A DNA stretch of 64,000 bases, taken from assembly GCA_964393275.1 (NCBI GenBank), contig CAYMTA010000009.1, forward strand, positions 1 through 64,000, in the 5' to 3' direction. The notes under the pieces were generated by a model that saw only the letters and a program-made list of their open reading frames with translations, had not been told where the DNA came from and ran no database searches. Of the stretch, positions 1 through 8,473 are shown piece by piece (position 1 is the first letter of the stretch; each line of letters starts with the position of its first letter). Both the position numbers and the translations under genes were made by a program. This stretch comes from SLRI01 sp964393275. Its GTDB lineage: Bacteria; Pseudomonadota; Alphaproteobacteria; Geminicoccales; Geminicoccaceae.

Positions 1-30
1 ACATAGCACAGACCGCCAATCGAGGGAATC

Positions 31-2031
31 TTATGTTGCTAACAATCCACTAGGATCGTAGTTTCCGTTCAGCGCGGTCACCCCACATCGCTTGGCAAAC
101 GCCGAAATATCTCGGGATGAATATCCAGCGAATGCAATACATACCGTCCGGGCCTCCTGGCTCAACCGCGTCTCTGCATAGGATCGGGCATATGCGATCT
201 CCTGCTCCAGATCATCCGCGCAAAGAGCCATCGGAACTGGTCCACGAAAATTCGCAAATTTAGGATCCAATATCTCGAGATCTTCGCAGTCGATCAAGTC
301 TTCATGAAGATTATTTTGCAATACTGCGTACGCAGCCATAAGAATTTCCCGGCTATTTCGATAATTTTGCACTATCCGCGCCCTTGCTACATTCTCAATT
401 TTTGCATCCGCTAGAGAACGATGCTTAGGGAGAATGGTTTGGGCGACGTCCCCGCATAGGAATAAATCATTAGGCCCTCTTTTCACTAATTTTCGGATGA
501 TAGCGAGTTCTGTTGTGCCGAAGTCCTGCGCTTCGTCTACGACTATATGACTATATTGCGGTTGAATTTTTGACATGTGCCGGGACAACGCTGAAGTGAG
601 GCCAAGGTAGTCAATAACACCCACGTCACGCATCTTTTGCTCCCAACCGCTAAGTCCGGTTAAGATACCGTTCCTATTATCAGCATCGATTGGAAAGCGA
701 CGCCCTTTCCTTTGAACGACGAGGTAATCAGACCTCGAGTTTTGGGTTACGGCACTCCGGACCCAGTCAAATTCTTCTCGGAGGTATACCTCTCCATTTA
801 CTGCTCGCGCGTTCATCGAAGTGTGTAATGGAAAAAGTACATCCGCAGCCGTATAATTCACCCATTGTCTATAATATTCACGGAATATCTCGTCAACGTG
901 TTCATTTAGTCTCCATGTGACATCTTGATACAGGTGCAGATTGTCCGGTTCGAATTTCGCCAGGATTCCCTGTGCCAGTTCAAAAAAAGAGGTGACATCA
1001 ACGCGTGCGTTAACTGTCTCGTCCGCGCCTGCCGCCTCCACCAATTGCCTAAGCAAACCCGCTAAGCTCCGATTAAGAGTTACCAATAGTACGTGTGCGT
1101 ATGGCTCGGACGCCAATCGAACTGCGCGACGTACAGCAACACAGGTTTTCCCGGAGCCGGATACGCCTGAGAGTTGAGCAGTGCCCGGGTAATTTTTTTC
1201 GACGATTTTTTCTTGTTCTGGATGTAGATATAAGAACCATTCATGCCAAACCGCCCTCCTCTCAAAATCGTTCAGCCATTTCTCATACTCGGGTGAACCA
1301 ATTCTGAGCCGTCTTATCTCCGGCCCATCCTCCACCTGCATCAGCATGTTCTCATCAACGTCATCAAAGCTCGTGATTTCACCGCTTTTCAATTTAATTA
1401 TATTTTGGGCTCCATCTATGTTTCCCAAGATTAATTGATTAAATACAGCCTCTACAAATGACCTTTTATCATGCTCCTCAATATGTCCTACCAAGCGCGA
1501 CAGTTCTTCCGAGGTGGAGCAGCCATCAAGAGCTTCAAGTTTTTTGGCGATGCTTCGCGGAAGATCGCCCAAAAGAAAGTCCGCTAGACTGACGGGCAAG
1601 CTCTCCAAGAGGGCTTGTTTGTGGTGCGTGGTTGATACTATTCTATCGCCATAGGGTAGTCGTCCACCAATTCCTGGCACCAGGGTCGCCTGCCCATGAT
1701 CGATCGCAAATTTTTGACCCTTGTTGGTCTCAAGCCAACGCTCGGTATCATCATGGTTACCCATAAACAGGAAACCGCACGTCTTGCTATTTTGGTAAGT
1801 GACTAATCGCCACCCCCCCCCAAGTTCATATTTTGCGCTATGCGGTATTCTACTTTCTCCATGCCATGTGTTCCGAACAATGCCAGAGAATGGATTCACC
1901 TCGTGAAGGCTTCCCAGTATTGCCTTCACTTTCAGTGCAGCCCGCTTGGCGTCGTCACCGCTCAAGAAAGCCTTTCCTAGAGCTTTTTCGAATTCTGTTA
2001 GCTGGAAGTATTGAATTTCTGAAGTGGACAT
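31..2031 (-). CDS. UvrD-like superfamily I helicase with RelE-like N-terminal region, C-terminally short
   Basis: 666-residue protein. Walker A is seen at about residues 289-296 (GVSGSGKT) and a DEAQD Walker B near residue 500, which place it among superfamily I UvrD/Rep helicases. Residues about 60-110 have the pattern of a RelE/HigB-type fold (a WRLVTYQ strand, then GNHDDTERWL), a module known at the N-terminus of some UvrD-like proteins; this part is inferred. The frame ends with TAA shortly after a strand resembling helicase motif IV, so motifs V and VI (the usual TxHxAKGLEF stretch) are missing. Either the gene is truncated or frameshifted, or it continues in another frame beyond the window edge. 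Base composition is clearly more AT-rich than the rest of the window, suggesting transfer. ATG start; the ribosome site is weak. Confidence 0.75.
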   Translation of the reverse strand: MSTSEIQYFQLTEFEKALGKAFLSGDDAKRAALKVKAILGSLHEVNPFSGIVRNTWHGESRIPHSAKYELGGGWRLVTYQNSKTCGFLFMGNHDDTERWLETNKGQKFAIDHGQATLVPGIGGRLPYGDRIVSTTHHKQALLESLPVSLADFLLGDLPRSIAKKLEALDGCSTSEELSRLVGHIEEHDKRSFVEAVFNQLILGNIDGAQNIIKLKSGEITSFDDVDENMLMQVEDGPEIRRLRIGSPEYEKWLNDFERRAVWHEWFLYLHPEQEKIVEKNYPGTAQLSGVSGSGKTCVAVRRAVRLASEPYAHVLLVTLNRSLAGLLRQLVEAAGADETVNARVDVTSFFELAQGILAKFEPDNLHLYQDVTWRLNEHVDEIFREYYRQWVNYTAADVLFPLHTSMNARAVNGEVYLREEFDWVRSAVTQNSRSDYLVVQRKGRRFPIDADNRNGILTGLSGWEQKMRDVGVIDYLGLTSALSRHMSKIQPQYSHIVVDEAQDFGTTELAIIRKLVKRGPNDLFLCGDVAQTILPKHRSLADAKIENVARARIVQNYRNSREILMAAYAVLQNNLHEDLIDCEDLEILDPKFANFRGPVPMALCADDLEQEIAYARSYAETRLSQEARTVCIAFAGYSSRDISAFAKRCGVTALNGNYDPSGLLAT

Positions 2032-2268
2032 GGTCTATCAATCATAAACCTTATCAATTGCCAAATGGGCAATTCATTTCAGAGGTCATCTTATTTGTCA
2101 TGCGGCCGATCTATGTGACACTGCTTCATCGGAGTGGACATATTATACATTGGAATAGATCGGATTGCATTCACGACATAACTCGCACCGAAGACTAACG
2201 TGCCCGCGTGTGCCCTTATGGCAACACCGTCTGATACCGGCTTTGGGCCGGGCCAGCCTCGGGGTCGC
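2032..2268. other. AT-rich junction between helicase segment and ABC operon
   Basis: No gene is supported here. The sequence stays AT-rich until about 2200 and then switches to the high GC of the rest of the window, so a composition boundary lies just downstream of the permease gene. An inverted repeat with 7-bp arms (aattgcc / ggcaatt at 2056-2062 and 2068-2074) sits 25-43 bp upstream of the helicase start and could be an operator. No tRNA remnant or direct repeat that would mark an attachment site was recognised. Confidence 0.4.
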
Positions 2269-3177
2269 CTACTCCTTCACCGCGCCGGTCAGGCTCGAGA
2301 CGTAGTACTCGACGAAGAGCGAGTAGAAGAGCGCCACCGGCACCGAGCCCAGGAGGGCCCCGGCCATCAGCGAGCCCCAGTGATAGACGTCGCCCTCGAC
2401 CAGCTGGGTGAGGACGGCGACCGGCACGGTCTTGTTCTCGGCCGACTGGATGAAGGCGAGGGCGTAGATGAACTCGTTCCAGGAGAGCGTGAAGGAGAAG
2501 ATGCCGGCCGAGATCAGGCCGGGAATGGCCAAAGGCAGGGTGATCCGCACCAGGATCTGCAGCCGCGACGCGCCGTCGATCAGCGCGCACTCCTCGAGCT
2601 CGTAAGGAATCGACTTGAAGTAGCCGATCAAGAGCCAGGTGCAGAACGGGATGAGGAAGGTCGGGTAGGTCAGGATCAGCGCCATCGGGCTGTCGAACAG
2701 GCCGAACTGGAAGACCATGGTGGCGAGCGGAATGAAGAGGATCGTGGGCGGCACCAGGTAGGCCAGATAGATCGCGAGGCCGACCCACTGCGAGCCCCGA
2801 AAGCGCAGGCGCTGGATGGCGTAGGCGGCGAGCACGCTGGCGAAGACGGAGACCAGGGTCGCGACCACGGCCACGGTCATCGTGGTCATGAGCCAGGTCG
2901 GGTAGTCGGTGTCGAACAGCAGCTTCTTGACGTTGTCGAGCGTCGGCGAGCTGACCCAGAAGGGGTTGAACTCCTTGTAGTTGTAGAGCTCCTCGTTCGA
3001 TTTGAAGGTGGTGATCGTCATCCAGTAGAAGGGGAAGAGGAGGACGATCATGAAGAGCACCAAGGGCGTGTAGATCGTCACGATCCGGCGCGGCAGCGAT
3101 TCCCAGCTGATCGCCCCCTGGCGCTCGGCGGTATTGCTCGCCGGCGGCCGGTCCACGGCCTGGGCCGTCTCAGTCAT
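2269..3177 (-). CDS. carbohydrate ABC transporter permease (MalG-type)
   Basis: 302 residues, the usual length for MalG/UgpE-type inner-membrane permeases. A cytoplasmic N-terminus is followed by about six hydrophobic helices. The EAA loop that contacts the ATPase is clear (ELEECALIDGASRLQ, followed by ITLPLAIPGLISAG). It forms the sugar channel with the permease encoded just upstream, whose stop overlaps this start by 8 bp; a GGGAGG ribosome site lies 6 bp before the ATG. It is the last gene of a binding protein-permease-permease operon. No ATP-binding subunit follows: the next gene is the unrelated helicase, so the pump must borrow an ATPase encoded elsewhere or has lost its own. Confidence 0.93.
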   Translation of the reverse strand: MTETAQAVDRPPASNTAERQGAISWESLPRRIVTIYTPLVLFMIVLLFPFYWMTITTFKSNEELYNYKEFNPFWVSSPTLDNVKKLLFDTDYPTWLMTTMTVAVVATLVSVFASVLAAYAIQRLRFRGSQWVGLAIYLAYLVPPTILFIPLATMVFQFGLFDSPMALILTYPTFLIPFCTWLLIGYFKSIPYELEECALIDGASRLQILVRITLPLAIPGLISAGIFSFTLSWNEFIYALAFIQSAENKTVPVAVLTQLVEGDVYHWGSLMAGALLGSVPVALFYSLFVEYYVSSLTGAVKE

Positions 3178-4123
3178 CGCTGCCTCCCTGCTGCCACTTG
3201 CGCCGGGCGAGGGCGAAATAGCTGAAGAACGTGGCGGCGATGAGGAAGGGGATCATGGCGACGGCGATCGCCGCCCCCTCGCCGAGCTGGCCGCCCGGAA
3301 TGGCGCGCTGGAAGGCGAGCGTCGCCATCAGATGGGTGGAGTTGACCGGCCCGCCCCGGGTGATGGCGTAGACGAGCTGGAAGTCGGTGAAGGTGAAGAT
3401 CACCGAGAAGGTGAGCACCACGGCGAGGATCGGCATCAGCATCGGCACGGTGACGTGGACGAAGCGCTGCCAGGGCGTGGCGCCGTCGAGCATCGCCGCC
3501 TCGTAGAGCGAGGGCGAGATGGTCTGCAGCCCGGCGAGCAGGCAGATCGCGACGAAGGGAATGCCGCGCCAGACATTGGCGGCGATCAAGGACCAGCGCG
3601 CGTTCCAGGGATCGCCGAGGAAGTCGATGTAGCTGTCCCGCCAGCCGAGCACGTCGACCAGGACGTAGGAGATGATCGAGAACTGCGGGTCGTAGATCCA
3701 CCAGAAGGCGATGGCGGAGAGCACGGTCGGCACGATCCAGGGGACCAGGATGATCGCCCGCACCACCGACTTGAACGGCACGTAGTGGTTCAGGAGCAGG
3801 GCCAGCCAGAGGCCGAGCGCGAACTTGAAGATCGTGGCGAAGACCGTGTAGAAGATCGTCCACCAGACCGCCATCAAGAAGACCCGGTCGGTGAGCAGCA
3901 GCTCGTAGTTGAAGAAGCCGACGAACTCGCCGGCCCGGCCGATCCGCGTGTCGGTGAAGGCGAGCCAGATGCCGAGTCCGAGCGGATAGGTCAAAAACAG
4001 CACCAGCAGCCCGACCGCCGGGAAGAGGCAGATGGCGATCAGGAACGGCTTGTTATCGAACAGGCGGGCCAGCCAGCTGTCCGGCCTCGTCTGCGCGACA
4101 TAGGGCTCCGAGGTGACTGCCAC
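3170..4123 (-). CDS. carbohydrate ABC transporter permease (MalF/UgpA-type)
   Basis: 317 residues from a GTG start at 4123, chosen because an AAGGAAGG ribosome site lies just upstream and the residues before it look non-coding. The first transmembrane helix follows residue 25 (FLIAICLFPAVGLLVLFL). The EAA loop reads YEAAMLDGATPWQRF, followed by VTVPMLMPIL. Inner-membrane partner of the MalG-type permease, which it overlaps by 8 bp, and downstream of the binding protein gene. The substrate is unknown. The neighbouring dehydrogenase genes suggest a sugar or sugar acid. Confidence 0.92.
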   Translation of the reverse strand: MAVTSEPYVAQTRPDSWLARLFDNKPFLIAICLFPAVGLLVLFLTYPLGLGIWLAFTDTRIGRAGEFVGFFNYELLLTDRVFLMAVWWTIFYTVFATIFKFALGLWLALLLNHYVPFKSVVRAIILVPWIVPTVLSAIAFWWIYDPQFSIISYVLVDVLGWRDSYIDFLGDPWNARWSLIAANVWRGIPFVAICLLAGLQTISPSLYEAAMLDGATPWQRFVHVTVPMLMPILAVVLTFSVIFTFTDFQLVYAITRGGPVNSTHLMATLAFQRAIPGGQLGEGAAIAVAMIPFLIAATFFSYFALARRKWQQGGSDD

Positions 4124-4197
4124 GCCGGCCTTCCTTCCCCTTGGGACAGGCGGGCCGTCACCGGAATGGTGACGGCGCCGCTGTCGTCCGCCGCGGC

Positions 4198-5532
4198 TCA
4201 GCCGCGGTAGTAGCGCTTGGCCCGCCGCTCGGCCTCGGCCGCGGCCTCCTCGGGCGTCGCCTGGCCGGCGCAGACCGAGGCCACCATGTTGACCATGACG
4301 AAGTCGGAGAGCACGGCGGCGCTGGCCTCGCCGACGCTGCCCTTGTAGCCGTCCCAGAGCGAATCGGCGATCACGCTCTTGTAGGCCTCGTGCTTGGGAT
4401 CGACCGACCAGATCTCGGACGCGTCGTAGGCCTTGAGCGGATGACCCCAGTAGCCGATCGCGGCGCTCAACCACTGGTCGTACTGCTCATACTCCATCAT
4501 GAACTGGAGATAGCGCTTCGCCGCATTCGGGTAGGGCGTGTAGTTGAGCACCATCGCGTTGACCATGAGGCAGCGCTCGGTGGTGAAGCCGACCGGGCCG
4601 ATCGGCATGCGCGCGTGATAGGTGTCCTCGGCGATCGCCCTGATGGCCGCGTCCTCGGAGTTCTTGGCCGCGTAGTAGATCGAGATGCCGTTCTGCGTCC
4701 AGCTCACCTCGCCGGCCAGATAGGCCTTGTTGTTCGAAGGGTCGAGCCAGGCGAGCGTGCCCGGGATGAAGGTCTCGTAGAGCGCCTTGCCGTACTTCAG
4801 CGCCTCGATCGTCTCCGGGCTGTTGATCGTGACCTGATCGTTCTCGTCGACCATCGAGCCGCCGAACGCCCAGACCAGCCAGTGGCACCAGGCATTGGCG
4901 TCGCCCACGGCATTGCCCAGGGCGAGGCCGCCGGGCTTGCCCATCTCGTGCAGCTTCTGGTTCAGCTTCAAGAAGCCGTCGACATCGCCCGGTATCTCGT
5001 CGTAGCCGGCCTCGTTGATGATCGACTTGCGATAGACCATGCGGCCGCCCGAGGCCCCCATCGGCATGGAGATCCACTTGCCGCCCTCCATGCCCATGCG
5101 CTCGGCCAACGGGAACCAGCCGCCATACTTCTCGCCGAGATAGGTGGTGATGTCGGTCAGGTCCAGGCAGCTGTCGACGAACTTGTGCGGGTCGTCCGAC
5201 CAGGCGAGGGTGATGTCCGGGCCCTGGCCGACATTGGCCGCGACCGCGAGCTTCGGGCGAAGATCCTCCCAGCTCTCGTAGTCGACCCGCACATCGACGC
5301 CGGTCAGCTCGGCGAAGGCCTGCGAGTTCTGGTTGAACATCTCCTCGTCGCCGGCGACGAACTTGGCCGGCCGGAGGACGCGCAGGCTGGCGCCCTCCTC
5401 GATCGGCAGATCGGGCGGCGTCACGTCCGCGGTCGGGATGGCGGCGCGAAGCGCCGTGCTGCCGAGCAGCGTGGCGGCGCCGACGCCGGCTCCGAGCTTG
5501 ATGGAATCACGGCGCGTCAGGCGAAATGTCAT
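4198..5532 (-). CDS. extracellular sugar-binding protein of ABC transporter (Tat signal)
   Basis: 444 residues. The N-terminus carries a twin-arginine signal (TRRDSIKLGAGVGAATLLG, cleavage near ALRA), so it is exported folded to the periplasm, as is common for this family in Alphaproteobacteria. The rest matches family 1 solute-binding proteins: a FNQNSQAFAELTGVDVRVDY segment after the first strand, a GQGPDI motif, and a C-terminal TPEEAAAEAERRA helix. It is first in the operon with the two permeases and divergent from the DenD-like gene, from which it is separated by about 140 bp that must hold both promoters. Confidence 0.92.
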   Translation of the reverse strand: MTFRLTRRDSIKLGAGVGAATLLGSTALRAAIPTADVTPPDLPIEEGASLRVLRPAKFVAGDEEMFNQNSQAFAELTGVDVRVDYESWEDLRPKLAVAANVGQGPDITLAWSDDPHKFVDSCLDLTDITTYLGEKYGGWFPLAERMGMEGGKWISMPMGASGGRMVYRKSIINEAGYDEIPGDVDGFLKLNQKLHEMGKPGGLALGNAVGDANAWCHWLVWAFGGSMVDENDQVTINSPETIEALKYGKALYETFIPGTLAWLDPSNNKAYLAGEVSWTQNGISIYYAAKNSEDAAIRAIAEDTYHARMPIGPVGFTTERCLMVNAMVLNYTPYPNAAKRYLQFMMEYEQYDQWLSAAIGYWGHPLKAYDASEIWSVDPKHEAYKSVIADSLWDGYKGSVGEASAAVLSDFVMVNMVASVCAGQATPEEAAAEAERRAKRYYRG

Positions 5533-5671
5533 CGTGGCCCCCTAGATTCTGTCCCCGGCGCACGCCGAGGTGTTCGTTGCGTTCGTGCACCTTGCCTCAG
5601 CCGGCCGATCGCTGCAACACAGAGATCGCCCGCGCCATCCCCACCGGCGCGCACCAGAGGGAGCTCGAACC

Positions 5672-6655
5672 TTGCGTATCCTGATCACCGGCGCCGGCGG
5701 CTTCATCGGCAGGAAGCTCGCCCTGCGCCTGCTGGCCGACGGCAAGCTCGACGGCCGCGCCATCGAGCACATCACCGCCGCCGACCTTTTCGGCCTCGAC
5801 CTCCTGCCTGCGGACGAGCGTCTCGCCAAGGTCACCCTCGACATCACCGACCACGTCGCCGCGGCCAGGGTCATCGCCCAGGGCCATGATCTGGTCTTCC
5901 ATCTCGCCGCCATCGTCAGCGCCAATGCCGAGGAGGATTTCGACCTCGGCTACAAGGTCAATCTCGACGGCACCCGCTACCTGCTCGAAGGCCTGAAGGC
6001 GCTCGGCACCTGCCCGCGCCTCGTCCTCGCCAGCACGCTCGCCGTCTTCGGCGGCCCGGTGCCGGCCCCGCCAGCGACCATCGGCGACGACTTCCACCTC
6101 ACCCCGCAAACCTCCTACGGCACGCAGAAGGCGGCCTCGGAGCTGCTGGTCGCCGACTACACCCGGAAGGGCTTCATCGACGGCCGCTCGCTCCGCCTGC
6201 CGACCATCGTCGTCCGCCCGGGCAAGCCCAACCGCGCCGCCTCGACCTTCGCCAGCTCGATCATCCGGGAGCCGCTCGCCGGCCAGGAGGCGGTCTGCCC
6301 GGTCAGCCTCGATTCGACCATGTACATCCTCTCGCCGCGCCGCGTCATCGACGCCTTCGTCAAGACCGCCGGCCTGCCGTCCGAGGCCTTCGGCGAGGTC
6401 CGCGGCCTGACCCTGCCCGGCATCGCGGTCCGGATCGGCGACGCGCTCGAGGCGCTGCGCCGCATCGCCGGCGACAAGGTGGCCGACCGCGTCAAGCAGG
6501 TGCCGGACGCCAGGATCCAGAAGATCGTCGACGGCTGGCCCTACAACTTCGCCTCGGCCCGGGCACGCGCCATGGGCTACGAGGCCGACGCCTCGATCGA
6601 CGAGATCATCCAGGCCCACATCGCGGACGAGCTCGGCGGCAGGATCGAGGATTGA
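5672..6655 (+). CDS. NAD-dependent epimerase/dehydratase, D-erythronate dehydrogenase-like
   Basis: 327 residues of an extended short-chain dehydrogenase. The NAD site GAGGFIG follows immediately after a TTG start at 5672, supported by an AGAGGGAG ribosome site 8 bp upstream; earlier starts would add a non-coding-looking extension. The catalytic pair is YGTQK, with an upstream Ser/Thr in ASTLAVFGGP. Overall pattern and length match the DenD group, which oxidises four-carbon sugar acids such as D-erythronate. It is divergent from the sugar ABC transporter, suggesting joint control and a role in degrading the imported compound. The specific substrate is inferred only from family resemblance. 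Confidence 0.85.
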   Translation: MRILITGAGGFIGRKLALRLLADGKLDGRAIEHITAADLFGLDLLPADERLAKVTLDITDHVAAARVIAQGHDLVFHLAAIVSANAEEDFDLGYKVNLDGTRYLLEGLKALGTCPRLVLASTLAVFGGPVPAPPATIGDDFHLTPQTSYGTQKAASELLVADYTRKGFIDGRSLRLPTIVVRPGKPNRAASTFASSIIREPLAGQEAVCPVSLDSTMYILSPRRVIDAFVKTAGLPSEAFGEVRGLTLPGIAVRIGDALEALRRIAGDKVADRVKQVPDARIQKIVDGWPYNFASARARAMGYEADASIDEIIQAHIADELGGRIED

Positions 6656-6676
6656 GGCCGGCTTGCGCTCGGCTCG

Positions 6677-6712
6677 CCAATGCGATACATTCTCATTCGT
6701 GTATAGCATTGG
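6677..6712. promoter_or_regulatory. inverted repeat, likely toxin-antitoxin operator
   Basis: 12-bp arms (ccaatgcgatac at 6677-6688 and gtatagcattgg at 6701-6712) pair at 11 of 12 positions around a 12-nt spacer. The repeat ends 9 bp before the AbrB-type antitoxin start. AbrB/MazE antitoxins usually repress their own operon by binding such dyads, so this is the expected autoregulatory site. Confidence 0.6.
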
Positions 6713-6721
6713 GGTTGGTAT

Positions 6722-6988
6722 ATGCGCGTGGCTCGATGGGGCAACAGCTTGGCGTTGCGCCTCCCAGCACGGGTGGTGAGAGAGTTGGCGCTCGTTGAAG
6801 GCGACGAGGTGGAGATCCGCGTCGCCACATCCAGGAGCGTTGAGATCGCTCGCGACGAGCAGCGGGAGAAGGCGTTGGAGACGATGCGGCAGCTACGCCG
6901 GCGCAGCGCCCCGCTGCCACCCGACTACCGCTTCGATCGTGAGGAAGCGCACGAGCGTGGCAGTCGCGATCTTCCGAATGACCGCTGA
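6722..6988 (+). CDS. AbrB/MazE-family antitoxin
   Basis: 88 residues. The N-terminal swapped-hairpin AbrB domain is recognisable: RVARWGNSLALRLPARVV followed by ALVEGDEVEI. The C-terminal tail (about residues 50-88) is charged and would wrap the toxin. It binds DNA through the AbrB domain, presumably at the dyad just upstream, and neutralises the PIN toxin whose gene overlaps its end by 11 bp. Confidence 0.88.
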   Translation: MRVARWGNSLALRLPARVVRELALVEGDEVEIRVATSRSVEIARDEQREKALETMRQLRRRSAPLPPDYRFDREEAHERGSRDLPNDR

Positions 6989-7379
6989 GGCGTTCTTCGA
7001 CACCAACCTCGTCGTCTACGCCTTCATCGATTCCGGCGACCGCAGCGAGGTGGCCGAGCGCCTGCTCGCCAATGGCGGCATCGTCAGCATTCAGGTGCTG
7101 AACGAGTTCATCAGTGTCGCCCGGCGCAAGCGAGCTTCGACCTGGACCGATATCCGCACGGCCCTCGCGACTCTCGGCACCCTGTGCGGCGAGCCCCGGC
7201 CGCTCACCGCCACCACCCACGACGCCGCCTTGAACATCGCCGAGCGCTACGGCTACCACATCTACGACGCGCTGATCATCGCCTCGGCCGCCGAGGCCGG
7301 CTGCCGCACGCTCTACACCGAGGATATGGCCAACGGTCAGGTGATCGAAGGTGTGCGGCTCACCAACCCGTTTGCCTGA
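6978..7379 (+). CDS. PIN-domain toxin (VapC-type ribonuclease)
   Basis: 133 residues from the ATG at 6978; a GTG at 6957 with a GAGGAA ribosome site is an alternative start adding seven residues. All the acidic residues of the PIN nuclease site are visible: FFDTNLVVYAF, VLNEF, YDALIIASA and TLYTEDM. Family members cleave RNA (often tRNA) using bound magnesium. It overlaps the antitoxin gene, as expected for a co-translated pair, and looks intact. Confidence 0.88.
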   Translation: MTAEAFFDTNLVVYAFIDSGDRSEVAERLLANGGIVSIQVLNEFISVARRKRASTWTDIRTALATLGTLCGEPRPLTATTHDAALNIAERYGYHIYDALIIASAAEAGCRTLYTEDMANGQVIEGVRLTNPFA

Positions 7380-7391
7380 GAGCCCACGACC

Positions 7392-8372
7392 TCACCCCGG
7401 ATCGTAGACCCGCGTCGCCTCGGGATCGTCGCTGGCGAAGGGCAGCGCCAGGAGCTCGTCCCAGGCGGCATCGGGAATGGGGAAGGCCGCCCACTCCAGC
7501 GTCTGGGTCACCCGCTCCGGCCTGCTGACGCCGCAGATGGTCGAGGTGACGCGGGGATCGCGCATCGAGAACTGCAGGGCCGCGGCCCCGGGCGGCACGT
7601 CGTGGCGCGCGCAGATCGCCTCGATCGCCCGGATCGGGTCGAGCGCCTCGGCCGAGGCCTCCTGGTAGACGTAGCGCTTGAAGCTCCCGGTCCCCTTGGC
7701 CAATACACCGCCGGCATAGGGTGCCGCATTGAGGAAGGCGATGCCCCGCTCCCGCGCCAGCTCGAGCATCGGCTCCGCGTTGCGGTTGGCGAGGGTGAAG
7801 CGGTTGTGGTTGATCAGCGCGTCGAAGTCCCAGTCGCGCAGCATCGGCATCATGATGTCGATCCGCCCGGCGGCGAGCCCGACCGCGTCGCACAAGCCCT
7901 CCTCCTTCATCCGGAAGAGCTCGGCGATCGCCCCGCCCGGCCGCGTGATCGGGGCGAGATCGGCCGCGTGCTCCGGATCGTGCAGATGCAGGAGCTGGAC
8001 GCGGTCGAGATGCAGCGCCTTCAGGCTCTCCTCGAGCGAGCGCCGGGCGCGCGCCGCATCGAACTGCCGGGTCTCCATGTCGCGATCGAGCTTGGTCGAG
8101 AGGACGAAGCCCTCAGGCAGGCCCCCCTCCTCCCGGATCACCGCCCCGATCCGCTCCTCGCTCCGCCCCATGGCGTAGTTGCGCGAGGTGTCGAGAAAGT
8201 TCACCGGCCCGGTCAGAATCGCCCGCACGGTCGCCCGCGCCCGATCCTCGTCGACCTTGTAGCCATAGGTCGCCGGCATGTCGCCGAGGCTCGACGTGCC
8301 GAAGCAGATGGGCGTGACCTCGAGCCCAGTCCTGCCGAGCCGCTGCTTTCTGGTGACCTGCGTCTCGCCCAT
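7392..8372 (-). CDS. aldo/keto reductase (D-threo-aldose dehydrogenase-like)
   Basis: 326 residues, start ATG at 8372 after an AAGGAAG ribosome site. Family features: N-terminal RLGRTGLEVTPICFGTSSLG, catalytic Asp and Tyr in FLDTSRNYAMGRSEERIG, Lys in LSTKLDRD, and His in LLHLHDPEH. The DTSRNY form with a Ser-Glu-Arg stretch is typical of the D-threo-aldose 1-dehydrogenase/pyridoxal dehydrogenase branch, which oxidises free aldoses using NAD(P). With the DenD-like enzyme and ABC transporter nearby it may take part in non-phosphorylative sugar breakdown, although the toxin-antitoxin pair lies between. Confidence 0.88.
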   Translation of the reverse strand: MGETQVTRKQRLGRTGLEVTPICFGTSSLGDMPATYGYKVDEDRARATVRAILTGPVNFLDTSRNYAMGRSEERIGAVIREEGGLPEGFVLSTKLDRDMETRQFDAARARRSLEESLKALHLDRVQLLHLHDPEHAADLAPITRPGGAIAELFRMKEEGLCDAVGLAAGRIDIMMPMLRDWDFDALINHNRFTLANRNAEPMLELARERGIAFLNAAPYAGGVLAKGTGSFKRYVYQEASAEALDPIRAIEAICARHDVPPGAAALQFSMRDPRVTSTICGVSRPERVTQTLEWAAFPIPDAAWDELLALPFASDDPEATRVYDPG

Positions 8373-8473
8373 GCGTCTTCCTTTCCGTCCGTGACGCGCC
8401 TGCGGCCGCTCATAGCCCGCCCGACCGTCGGAGACCAGCACGGCGGACCGGTCGGCTCGCGGCGCGGCCCGCC

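Noticed and set aside
2032..2268. tRNA or attachment site at the composition boundary
   Set aside because: No cloverleaf or tRNA 3-prime end and no direct repeat could be recognised.
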